Positions 43,912 through 52,150 of a DNA stretch of 64,000 bases are shown here, one piece after another. The position numbers and the translations under genes are program-made. Source of the stretch: Lachnospiraceae bacterium (GTDB lineage: Bacteria > Bacillota > Clostridia > Lachnospirales > Lachnospiraceae); contig CASJPF010000004.1 of assembly GCA_949383255.1 (NCBI GenBank), positions 1-64,000 on the forward strand. The letters are read 5' to 3'. The notes under the pieces were generated by a model. It was not told the origin of the DNA. It saw only the letters and a list, made by a program, of their open reading frames with translations, and made no database searches. Within the stretch, counting starts at the first letter, position 1, and the number at the start of each line of letters is the position of its first letter.

Positions 43912-45027
43912 ATGAAGAACAGGGACAAATGGATTACTATTGCTTTTCTTATTTTTATACTGGTGATACCACTTGTGACTGTGGTGCGCAATCTGCTGCC
44001 AAGTCAGCAAGAGAATGAACTGACAGATGAAGAACAAGCAATTTTGGAGCAGAACGGAACTCTGGCGAATGGAACACAGGCAGACACGAAAGATAATACA
44101 GAAAACAGCATGCCAAAAGAGACAGGATTTGCCAAACTGCAAAAAAGTATTAATCAGTTTACGGATAGTTTGTTTGGGCGGACAAAGCTAATTGGTTTTA
44201 ATACAGAGTTGACTTCACTCCTCACGGGAGGGACCTATATTGAGTCTACACAGACGCTTATGGGAAAAAATAATATGTTTTTCTATAAGACAGAACTTGA
44301 CGGGCACCCTATCTGGGACTATATGGGAATTAATCATTTTACAGAGGAGGAGATGGCGGCAATCGCTGCAAATCTCGTGGCGACAAGAGAACATCTGGCA
44401 ATGAGAAATATTGAGTTTTATACAATGTGCATTCCCAATAAAGAGATTATTTACGCAGAGAATATGCCAGATACCATTGCAAGAGTCAATAAAATTTCCC
44501 GTGGAGAACAACTAGCAAACTATCTAAATGAGAATACAGATTTGGTGTTTGTGTATCCCAAGGATGCGCTGATGGCAAACAAGGACAAGGTGCAACTCTA
44601 TTACAGTACGGATTCTCATAGCAATCAAATCGGGGCTTTTGTAAATATGCAGGAATTTTTTAGAACAGTGTACGGCACACATGCAGAGATAGATTCCGTT
44701 CGTTTTCGGACAGATGCGACAGACTATTCTGGTGATTTGGTTATGCTTGCAGGTTTGACAGGCAAGTACAATATTGATGCCGTATATGCGTTCGAGCCAG
44801 AATCAGCTGACAAAGCGCAATATCATGATCAAGTATTATTGTATGTTGGAGATTCCTTCGGCGGATTTCTGTCACAGATTTGTAAGGGATATTATAAGGA
44901 AGTTTACTGGGAGGATGCGCGGGATTTTCAATATAATATGCTGGACCGATATCAGCCAGATGTTGTGATCTGGGAGCGCGCAGAGCGTTACTGCGAGGTG
45001 TTTCAAGATCCGATTTTCATCAAGTAA
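43912..45027 (+). CDS. DHHW/AlgJ-like extracellular acetyltransferase partner, copy 1
   Basis: 371 residues. The ATG at 43912 has AAAGGA 11 bases upstream; a TTG at 43864 inside a hairpin was rejected. One N-terminal membrane helix (residues 6-26), then an extracytoplasmic SGNH-like domain with STDSHSNQ (catalytic Asp-His region) and YVGDSFGGFL (nucleophile Ser motif). It probably completes transfer of acetyl groups delivered by the adjacent MBOAT protein. Confidence 0.82.
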   Translation: MKNRDKWITIAFLIFILVIPLVTVVRNLLPSQQENELTDEEQAILEQNGTLANGTQADTKDNTENSMPKETGFAKLQKSINQFTDSLFGRTKLIGFNTELTSLLTGGTYIESTQTLMGKNNMFFYKTELDGHPIWDYMGINHFTEEEMAAIAANLVATREHLAMRNIEFYTMCIPNKEIIYAENMPDTIARVNKISRGEQLANYLNENTDLVFVYPKDALMANKDKVQLYYSTDSHSNQIGAFVNMQEFFRTVYGTHAEIDSVRFRTDATDYSGDLVMLAGLTGKYNIDAVYAFEPESADKAQYHDQVLLYVGDSFGGFLSQICKGYYKEVYWEDARDFQYNMLDRYQPDVVIWERAERYCEVFQDPIFIK

Positions 45028-45117
45028 TCATCCGATAAAAAATAAATTAAAATAGATAAAAAGTACCATAAAAATACACGAGAATAAACGTATATAGAGT
45101 ACCGGGAGGGGGTCTGT

Positions 45118-45651
45118 GTGGAGGAGAAACAGTTCGATGCGTGCATGGAGCGCATGAAATCCGGCGATAAGGGTGCATTGCATGAAATTTATGAGGCGTA
45201 TCTGGGATATATTTATTCCATTGTACTTCAGACTGTATCAAACCGTGAGGATGCAGAGGATGTCACCAGTGAGTTTTTTATGAAATTATGGCGACTTGCA
45301 GATACATACCGTGGTGGGAATGGGCATCGAGCATGGATGGCGGCAATTGCCCGCAATATGGGGATTGACCTTATGAGAAAGACGAAGCGGGAGATTTTAA
45401 CAGAAGATTTTGCAGATACGATGACAGAAACAGCATCAGATACGTGTGTTGAGATGGAGGTTCTCTCAGATATGGGGTTGCGGCAGGCGCTTGACGCGTT
45501 AAAGCCTAATGAGCGGGAAGTTGTGAATTTAAAAATTATGGGAGAGTTAACTTTTCAGGAGATAGCAGATATTCTTAAAATTCCACTTGGAACAGTAACT
45601 TGGCGATATCAAAATGCAATCAAAAAGTTAAGGAGATATGGTTATGAGTAA
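45118..45651 (+). CDS. ECF-type sigma factor
   Basis: 177 residues, GTG start after GGGAGGGGG. Sigma region 2 (YSIVLQTVSNREDAEDVTSEFFMKLW) and region 4 (ALDALKPNEREVVNLKIMGELTFQEIADIL) are clear; no region 3. Its last 8 bp overlap the putative anti-sigma gene, a typical arrangement. The target genes probably include the envelope genes around it. Confidence 0.9.
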   Translation: MEEKQFDACMERMKSGDKGALHEIYEAYLGYIYSIVLQTVSNREDAEDVTSEFFMKLWRLADTYRGGNGHRAWMAAIARNMGIDLMRKTKREILTEDFADTMTETASDTCVEMEVLSDMGLRQALDALKPNEREVVNLKIMGELTFQEIADILKIPLGTVTWRYQNAIKKLRRYGYE

Positions 45652-46390
45652 GGATTTGGAAAAAGAATATAAGGCACTCATGAACAGTGAAGCGCCAGAT
45701 TTGTGGGCACGCATTGAAGCAGGGATAGAGGAAAAAACAGTGTGTTCGCACCAAGAGATTTTTGTCAAAGTAAAGCGCGGCAGTAAGATATGGGTAGGGT
45801 TTGCGGCTGCGTGTGCGTGTGTGGCATTAAGTATTCCTGTCATTATGAGATATTTTCCTGTTAGTGGCAACAAGCTTGATATTGTGTTTGACAATGCAGC
45901 ATCTGCGGGGTGTGCACCAGAAGCAGCAGCTGGGGTTGAGGATGAGACAGTGTTGGAGGAAGGCATTAGCCCAGCGGCTATGAATGAAGAATTTGATGGT
46001 GCAGGCAATCGCTTGAATACAGTTACAACAGATAGTGTAGGTGATCGTTCAAGTGCAGTTGTGTCAGAAAAAGCAGGCAAAAGTTCTAACATGGATATTC
46101 CGGAGGCAACAGTAGAACAAGAAAGAGGCAGCTTTACTGTCACAGCAGAAATTCTTGGAAGTGATATTGGCAGAGATAATGGTATTCTGTATACAGTTAG
46201 GGTGATTGAATCACAAAGTGCAGCTGTGCAGGTGGGTAGTGAAATCAAAATTTTTAGTGCTGCGTTGCCCGAAGAGAATATGATAACACTCATAGAGTCC
46301 CAACCCTATAAACTCACGGTTACTAATAATACATCATACAGTGAGGAAGAAGAGATTATCTATATTTTACAGACAGTTGAGAAGCAGTAA
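45644..46390 (+). CDS. putative anti-sigma factor / membrane protein
   Basis: 248 residues. The ATG at 45644 is eight bases after AAGGAG. A cytosolic segment (1-48) precedes one membrane helix (50-70) and an extracytoplasmic domain with an Ala/Glu-rich linker and a C-terminal beta domain (GSFTVTAEILGSDIGRDNG). Its overlap with the sigma gene and its single helix suggest an anti-sigma factor, but no zinc-type ZAS motif is visible. Confidence 0.65.
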   Translation: MSKDLEKEYKALMNSEAPDLWARIEAGIEEKTVCSHQEIFVKVKRGSKIWVGFAAACACVALSIPVIMRYFPVSGNKLDIVFDNAASAGCAPEAAAGVEDETVLEEGISPAAMNEEFDGAGNRLNTVTTDSVGDRSSAVVSEKAGKSSNMDIPEATVEQERGSFTVTAEILGSDIGRDNGILYTVRVIESQSAAVQVGSEIKIFSAALPEENMITLIESQPYKLTVTNNTSYSEEEEIIYILQTVEKQ

Positions 46391-46516
46391 TTTTAACAAT
46401 ATATTTTAATGAATACTTATGAAAAATCACGGTAACAATAGGAATGTCAGATGCACTCCCAGAGTTTTTGGAGGGGAGATTTCGAGAGGCAATTTTAAAA
46501 GGAGGAGTAAATTTGT

Positions 46517-47125
46517 ATGAAGAAAAGGAAAATAATGAATAAGATAGGATTAGCTGCAATTTTAATGACACTTTCTCTGTCAATGCTGACAGGTTGCGGT
46601 AATAGGAGTGACAGAACTTCAGATGAGGTGCCGACGCAGGAGAATGTAGACACAGCAGGAATGGTGCATTTAAACAGCGTAGATGAAGTTTCTGCATTTA
46701 TGGATGAAGTATATGGGGGCGTGGCAGAAGACCTGCTCCCAATGGAAGTGATGACAACAGAGCTTGACTTAGGGGATACCGATATGATTTCATATCATAC
46801 GGGTCTGACGGACTTGGACGGCATTGCAGGAATTTATCTGTCTGAGTCTATGATGACTTCGACAGCTTATAGTGCTGTGTACATCAGAACTACAGATGAC
46901 GCGGATGCGGAAGCGATCCGTCAGCAGCTTATGGACAATATCAATCCGTCAAAGTGGGTTTGTGTGACAGCAGAACAACAGTACGCAGTGTTGGTCGGCA
47001 ATGATATTTTTTTTGTGATGGGATATCAGGATACAGCCTCCACAGTGCTTGAGAAAGCGATTGCGGCGGCTGAGGCGCGAAATATGAAAGTTTCAGATAA
47101 GCTTGAAAAGGCGAATCCAATATAA
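46517..47125 (+). CDS. DUF4358 lipoprotein
   Basis: 202 residues, ATG after GGAGGAG. Lipobox LTGC (Cys27). The remainder matches DUF4358 (MISYHTGLTDLDGIAGIYLSESMMTSTAYSAVYIR, VLVGNDIFFVMG). Family members are lipoproteins next to MBOAT/DHHW acetylation genes, as here. The role is unknown. Confidence 0.82.
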   Translation: MKKRKIMNKIGLAAILMTLSLSMLTGCGNRSDRTSDEVPTQENVDTAGMVHLNSVDEVSAFMDEVYGGVAEDLLPMEVMTTELDLGDTDMISYHTGLTDLDGIAGIYLSESMMTSTAYSAVYIRTTDDADAEAIRQQLMDNINPSKWVCVTAEQQYAVLVGNDIFFVMGYQDTASTVLEKAIAAAEARNMKVSDKLEKANPI

Positions 47126-47140
47126 ATAGGAGAGGCACCG

Positions 47141-48628
47141 ATGCTTTTTTCCAGTATTACATTTTTATATTTGTTTCTGCCATTGACCATAATATTTTAC
47201 TTTTTTGTGCCGCAGAAAGGGAAGAATTTAGTATTGCTTGTAATGTCGCTTCTGTTCTATGCATGGGGAGAACCAGTGTACGTTCTTCTCATGCTTGCGC
47301 AGATTGTGATTTCCTATGTGCTTTTGTGGTTTGTGGACAGATTTCGGGAAAGAAGGGCAGCCGGAATATTCTATATTCTGTCTGTTCTTTTGCCATTTGC
47401 AGCGTTATTTTATTTTAAATATTTTCATTTTTTTATGGACACAATATTTGGTATTCGGACAAAGACCATTGCGCTTCCAATTGGTATTTCGTTCTATACG
47501 TTTCAGATTGTAAGTTACTGTGTGGATGTGTACTGTGGCAGGGTAAAGCGACAAAAAAACCTTGTTACTTATGCGGCATATGTGACGCTTTTTCCGCAGT
47601 TGGTTGCAGGACCCATTGTCCGTTACAGCGAGATTGAACAAACACTTACAAAAGGCATTGATTTTTCTAAATTTCATAAAAGCTTTGGGCAGGGCCTAGT
47701 GCGCTTTGTGGTTGGGTTGGGCAAAAAAGTATTGATTGCCAATGTTATTGGTGAGTTTGTGGCGGAGGTTGCGGCGCTTGGTCAGCGCAATCTAACACTG
47801 TCATGGGCATATGCAATCGCAGTGTCGTTGCAGATATATTTTGATTTTTCAGGGTATTCAGACATGGCGATTGGGTTAGGCGGCATTTTTGGTTTTTCGT
47901 TCCCAGAAAATTTTAGATATCCGTTTATTTCTCAAAGCGTTACTGAGTTCTGGCGACGGTGGCACATCACACTTGGCGCATGGTTTCGGGACTATGTTTA
48001 TATTCCAATGGGAGGAAACCGAGTTTGTATGCCAAGATGGATACTGAATATTTTTGTAGTTTGGCTTTTTACTGGGTTGTGGCATGGAGCTGGATGGAAC
48101 TTTATAGTGTGGGGACTTTTGTTTGCGGTGCTGCTTGTTATGGAAAAAGGAGTGGGGAGGCTGTTTGGCAATAGGAAAAATTCTGGCAGTGCAATGGACA
48201 GTAAAAGTGTTTTAAAAAAAGATTTGGCAAAGGCATTGATAGGTATTGTAAAACATGGATATGTAATTTTTATAATACTGATAAGTTTTTTGATATTTCA
48301 TAATGATAGCTTATCCAATGCCGTGGCAGATATACAAGCATTGTTTGCGCAGGGAAGCCATATTGCTCACAATTTGGGGAGCGTGGAGCATGCAGTGTAT
48401 GCATATGTGATGCGCAATCGGATGATAATATTGTGTGTTGGTCTACTTGGTTCAACGCCGCTGCCATTGTGGATTTGGACAAAGCTGCAAGAAAGGTTGC
48501 AAACAGTTAGGATTGGAAACAAAATAATATATGTATTGACAAGTGCAATGGTGCTCTGTGTGATGGTGCTCTGCACGGCCTATTTAATTGATGGTTCTTT
48601 TAATCCGTTTTTGTATTTCCGATTTTAG
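47141..48628 (+). CDS. MBOAT-family O-acyltransferase, copy 2
   Basis: 495 residues, ATG after AGGAGAGG. Same motifs as the first copy: LPIGISFYTFQIVSYCVDVY, YFDFSGYSDMAIGLG, TEFWRRWHITLGAWFRDYVY and LFTGLWHGAGWNFIVWG. A longer C-terminal loop (residues 345-385) distinguishes it. Its TAG stop (48626-48628) lies at the start of a family A repeat half. Confidence 0.92.
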   Translation: MLFSSITFLYLFLPLTIIFYFFVPQKGKNLVLLVMSLLFYAWGEPVYVLLMLAQIVISYVLLWFVDRFRERRAAGIFYILSVLLPFAALFYFKYFHFFMDTIFGIRTKTIALPIGISFYTFQIVSYCVDVYCGRVKRQKNLVTYAAYVTLFPQLVAGPIVRYSEIEQTLTKGIDFSKFHKSFGQGLVRFVVGLGKKVLIANVIGEFVAEVAALGQRNLTLSWAYAIAVSLQIYFDFSGYSDMAIGLGGIFGFSFPENFRYPFISQSVTEFWRRWHITLGAWFRDYVYIPMGGNRVCMPRWILNIFVVWLFTGLWHGAGWNFIVWGLLFAVLLVMEKGVGRLFGNRKNSGSAMDSKSVLKKDLAKALIGIVKHGYVIFIILISFLIFHNDSLSNAVADIQALFAQGSHIAHNLGSVEHAVYAYVMRNRMIILCVGLLGSTPLPLWIWTKLQERLQTVRIGNKIIYVLTSAMVLCVMVLCTAYLIDGSFNPFLYFRF

Positions 48629-48650
48629 AGCGTGTTTGAAGTATCGTTTA
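48626..48650. repeat. family A half-element
   Basis: TAGAGCGTGTTTGAAGTATCG resembles one end of family A; no matching second end was found nearby. It overlaps the MBOAT stop codon. Confidence 0.5.
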
Positions 48651-48682
48651 GAATGCATTTTTGATTTTCGGGAGGTAGCTTT

Positions 48683-49885
48683 GTGAAAGAAAGTAAGTGG
48701 AAACAATATATCACAATCTATGGTTTTGTTTTCTGTCTGGTAAGTGTGATGGTGATTATGATAATTTCTCCCAAGAAGGCTATTTCTAGCGCTGAGCGCC
48801 GTCGTTTGGCGGAGAAACCTAAACTGACGGTAAAAAATTTGATGGATAAGTCTTTTATGGACGATACAGAAAAATATCTGCTCGACCACTTCCCATTTCG
48901 AGATGGACTTCGACGCATTAAAGCGTCTTTTGCCTATGATATATTGCAACAGAAAGAAAATAATGATATTTATGTTGTGGATGGTCATGCGTCAAAATTG
49001 GAATATCCGTTAAATGAGGCATCAGTTAAGAGGCTTTCGGACAAGATGAAAGGACTTCGACAGCAATATTTTCCAGAACAGACAGTTTGGTATGCCATTG
49101 TGCCGGATAAAAACTATTTTTTGGCACAACAAAATGGTTTTCCATCAATGGATTATAAGCGTATAATCGACCTTCTATCGCAAGCGCTCAGTGCAGATGA
49201 CGTTCCGAATGCGGCGTTTCAATATATGGATATTATGTCAGAATTGTCAATCGACGACTACTATCACACAGATACACACTGGCGTCAAGAGCGGATTCTC
49301 GGTGTCGCATGCCATGTTGCAGACGCGCTCGGTGTGGTAGGACTTTTATCTTTTTCTACGGATAGTCAAGAAACATTTACAGAAAATAAAATCAAAAATT
49401 TTTATGGTGTTTACTATGGTCAGGCAGCACTTCCTATGGAACCAGATACGATGGTGTATCTCACAAGTGAAGTGACGGATGCCGCGCGGGTGTGGAGCCT
49501 AGAGGAAAATATGCAAAGCGGGAAAAAGACCACAACAGTGATGCTGCCAGATGAGCAAGGAGCAGTTTGGAAGATGGTTTATCAGACAGAAAAACTTGAG
49601 GATGGAAAGAGCCTTGACAAGTATGATATCTTTGTGGGCGGTGCGTCTTCCTTGCAAGTTATTAGAAGTCCAAAAGCGTCTTCACAAAAACGGCTGATTT
49701 TGTTTCGTGATTCTTATACAAGCAGTCTTGCGCCTCTTTTACTGGAGGCGTATAGGGAGATTGTTCTAATTGATTTGCGCTATATTGATTCCACACGAAT
49801 TGGAACATATGTAGATTTTGCAGAAGCAGATATCTTGTTTTTGTATAATACGTCGATTGTCAATCATTCGGAAATGCTCAAATGA
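48683..49885 (+). CDS. DHHW-family protein, copy 2
   Basis: 400 residues, GTG start after GGGAGG. One N-terminal helix (residues 10-30), then an extracytoplasmic domain with HTDTHWRQERILGVA (Asp-x-His-Trp motif) and ILFRDSYTSSLAPLL (nucleophile Ser). It is the partner of the upstream MBOAT protein for O-acetylation of a surface polymer. Clear relative of the protein at 43912. Confidence 0.88.
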   Translation: MKESKWKQYITIYGFVFCLVSVMVIMIISPKKAISSAERRRLAEKPKLTVKNLMDKSFMDDTEKYLLDHFPFRDGLRRIKASFAYDILQQKENNDIYVVDGHASKLEYPLNEASVKRLSDKMKGLRQQYFPEQTVWYAIVPDKNYFLAQQNGFPSMDYKRIIDLLSQALSADDVPNAAFQYMDIMSELSIDDYYHTDTHWRQERILGVACHVADALGVVGLLSFSTDSQETFTENKIKNFYGVYYGQAALPMEPDTMVYLTSEVTDAARVWSLEENMQSGKKTTTVMLPDEQGAVWKMVYQTEKLEDGKSLDKYDIFVGGASSLQVIRSPKASSQKRLILFRDSYTSSLAPLLLEAYREIVLIDLRYIDSTRIGTYVDFAEADILFLYNTSIVNHSEMLK

Positions 49886-50071
49886 TAGTTTTTTTAATTA
49901 TGTTTTTACAAAACGTGCAGTTTATGTGCATTCCCCGTGAATCGTAATTTTTTCTTGCCATATCACGAAACTAAGTGTAAGATAGAAATTACAGTTGGTT
50001 TTGTATAACTTGGTGCTTGCAATAGGGGCCAACGACCTTAAAAAGATATGGTGAAAACGGGAGACAAAGCG

Positions 50072-51019
50072 ATGCAAAAAAGTATTTTGGAATATAATTT
50101 AATGCGCAAGAAGGTATCCAATAAAAACTCTTTTGAGATAGAAGCGGAAGAAAAGCTGGGACGAAATGACGATTGTTGGTGTGGAAGTGGCAAAAAGTAT
50201 AAAAAGTGTCATTGTTCTTTTGATGAAAAACTTGATGAATACAGGCATAAATGTATTTTAGTACCACCGAGGCGTATTATTAAAAACCCTGTGCAAGTAC
50301 AAGGGATTCGTGAAAGTGCGAAGATTAACATAGAAATTTTGAATTATATTGACGAGCATATTCAGGCAGGAATATCAACGCAGGAAATTGATAATTGGGT
50401 GTGTACTATTACTAAAAAGTACAATGCAATTGCGGCAACCTTGAATTATGAGGGGTATCCAAAGAGTGTTTGTACTTCTATTAATAATGTTGTATGTCAT
50501 GGGATTCCGTCCAAAAACGAAATTTTAAAGGATGGGGATATTGTGAATGTAGATGTGTCTACAAAATACAAAGGCTATTTTTCGGATTCCTCAAGAATGT
50601 ATTGTATAGGAAATGTCTCTGCGGAGAAGAGGCGTCTGGTGGAGATTACCAAACAAAGTCTGGAAATTGGTCTGCAATATATTCAGCCGTGGAGAAAAAT
50701 CGGGGATATGGGTGCTGCGATTCACGAGTTTGCAGTGCAGAATGGTTATTCTGTGGTGCGGGAGATTGGCGGACATGGTGTCGGTCTTGAATTTCATGAG
50801 GACCCGTGGGTTAGTTATGTCTGTCAAAAGGATACTGGAATGTTGATGGTGCCGGGAATGGTTTTTACAATTGAGCCTATGATTAATATGGGAAAAGAAG
50901 ATATATATATTTCGGATGATGATGGATGGACGGTCTATACTGAGGACGGCTTGCCTTCAGCGCAATGGGAGATACAGATTTTAGTCACAGAGGACGGATA
51001 TGAGATTATTTCGTACTAG
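50072..51019 (+). CDS. map: type I methionine aminopeptidase with N-terminal SEC-C zinc motif
   Basis: 315 residues. The ATG at 50072 has GGAGAC seven bases upstream; an ATG at 50048 is possible. Residues 31-49 form a SEC-C motif (GRNDDCWCGSGKKYKKCHC). The peptidase domain has CTSINNVVCHGIPS, VNVDVSTKYKGYFSDSSR, GHGVGLEFHEDPWV and TIEPMINMG, with all five metal ligands. It trims initiator Met. Firmicutes usually have one without the SEC-C part beside secY; this looks like an additional paralogue. The TAG stop lies in a family A half-repeat. Confidence 0.93.
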   Translation: MQKSILEYNLMRKKVSNKNSFEIEAEEKLGRNDDCWCGSGKKYKKCHCSFDEKLDEYRHKCILVPPRRIIKNPVQVQGIRESAKINIEILNYIDEHIQAGISTQEIDNWVCTITKKYNAIAATLNYEGYPKSVCTSINNVVCHGIPSKNEILKDGDIVNVDVSTKYKGYFSDSSRMYCIGNVSAEKRRLVEITKQSLEIGLQYIQPWRKIGDMGAAIHEFAVQNGYSVVREIGGHGVGLEFHEDPWVSYVCQKDTGMLMVPGMVFTIEPMINMGKEDIYISDDDGWTVYTEDGLPSAQWEIQILVTEDGYEIISY

Positions 51020-51040
51020 GATATGTTTGAAAAATCCGCC
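51017..51040. repeat. family A half-element
   Basis: TAGGATATGTTTGAAAAATC resembles one end of family A and includes the map stop codon. No clear opposite end was seen. Confidence 0.45.
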
Positions 51041-51167
51041 AGTACATTCAATGTCGCATAATGTGATTTCTTTAGAAATGGCATGAAAAGGAAACATGTC
51101 ATTTTTTGATGTACAACTTATATAGATAAGATAGGGCATGGAACGCGGCAAGCAGGGAAAAGGTAAT

Positions 51168-51539
51168 ATGTTTCAAAAAAGAGATTTTCTATTAATTACT
51201 ACAATCATTTTGATTATAGTGATATCTGCGCAGATGATTTTGCCAGTTTGGAGACACGCAGGAGAAGTTATTCACATTACAATAGATGGCAAATTATATG
51301 GGGAGTATAATCTATCTCAAAATCAAACCATTACAATCAATGATACATTAGGATACAATAGAGTTATCATACAAAGTGGATCTGCATATATGGATGAAGC
51401 AGATTGCCCAGACAAATATTGTATAGCGTATAAACCAATTCAAAATAATGGTCAAACGATTATTTGTCTGCCGCACAAGTTGGTGATTGAAGTAATGGGA
51501 GAGCAGCATTCGGGGCAAGTAGATGTAATTGTCCCATAA
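51168..51539 (+). CDS. NusG domain II-containing protein
   Basis: 123 residues. The ATG at 51168 follows AAAAGG with short spacing; an ATG at 51138 is possible. One membrane helix (residues 7-27), then a domain starting IHITIDGKLYGEYNL and ending with DCPDKYCI and ICLPHKLVIEV, matching NusG_II. In Clostridia it is usually next to a Gx transporter, as here. The Cys pair may be a redox or metal site. Confidence 0.85.
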   Translation: MFQKRDFLLITTIILIIVISAQMILPVWRHAGEVIHITIDGKLYGEYNLSQNQTITINDTLGYNRVIIQSGSAYMDEADCPDKYCIAYKPIQNNGQTIICLPHKLVIEVMGEQHSGQVDVIVP

Positions 51540-51585
51540 AAAGTATTTTTTGGTTTTGTTAGAGTGTTTTAGGATAGAGGTGGAT

Positions 51586-52077
51586 ATGAAGACAAAAAGC
51601 GTAGCGTACTGCGCCATATTGACTACGCTGGCAATGATATTTGGATATGTGGAGGCATTAATTCCATTTCATTTTGGATTGCCGGGGGTAAAGCTTGGCA
51701 TTGCAAATATTGTTATTGTTCTAGCGCTGTATCGGTTTCCCGCAGGTCAAGTGTTTGCGATACAGGTGATGCGCATTGTACTTGTTTCTTTTTTGTTCGG
51801 TAGTATGTCTATGATGATTTACAGTCTTGTAGGAGGAATGTTAAGCTTAGGGACAATGCTTCTTTTAAAAAAAACAAACTGGTTTTCTGTTACAGGAGTT
51901 AGCATTGCTGGCGGAGTGAGTCATAATCTGGGACAATTGGCAGTTGCAGTCCTGGTGGTACAGAATTTAAGGATAACATTGTATATTCCAGTTTTGTTGA
52001 CCGCAGGACTTGTGACTGGCTGCCTGATAGGAATGTTGGCATATAAACTGAAACCGCTGATGGAGCGATACTTTTGA
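51586..52077 (+). CDS. Gx transporter / heptaprenyl diphosphate synthase component I family
   Basis: 163 residues. The ATG at 51586 follows AGAGGTGG. About five helices; TTLAMIFGYVEALIPFHFGLPGVKLGIANI is the signature start of Gx_transp. Often annotated as heptaprenyl diphosphate synthase component I, but the fold suggests an ECF-type small-molecule transporter. It is paired with the NusG-II protein. Confidence 0.88.
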   Translation: MKTKSVAYCAILTTLAMIFGYVEALIPFHFGLPGVKLGIANIVIVLALYRFPAGQVFAIQVMRIVLVSFLFGSMSMMIYSLVGGMLSLGTMLLLKKTNWFSVTGVSIAGGVSHNLGQLAVAVLVVQNLRITLYIPVLLTAGLVTGCLIGMLAYKLKPLMERYF

Positions 52078-52103
52078 ATTGTATCGCTTTGCGGTTGGCG
52101 TAG

Positions 52104-52134
52104 TACTCACGGCAAATTTTATTTACCGTGAGTA
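52104..52134. terminator. hairpin between convergent genes
   Basis: Perfect TACTCACGG / CCGTGAGTA stem with a 13-base AT-rich loop, between the Gx transporter and the galactanase gene ends. Weak T-run. Confidence 0.55.
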
Positions 52135-52150
52135 TAATATTGATAAAAAA

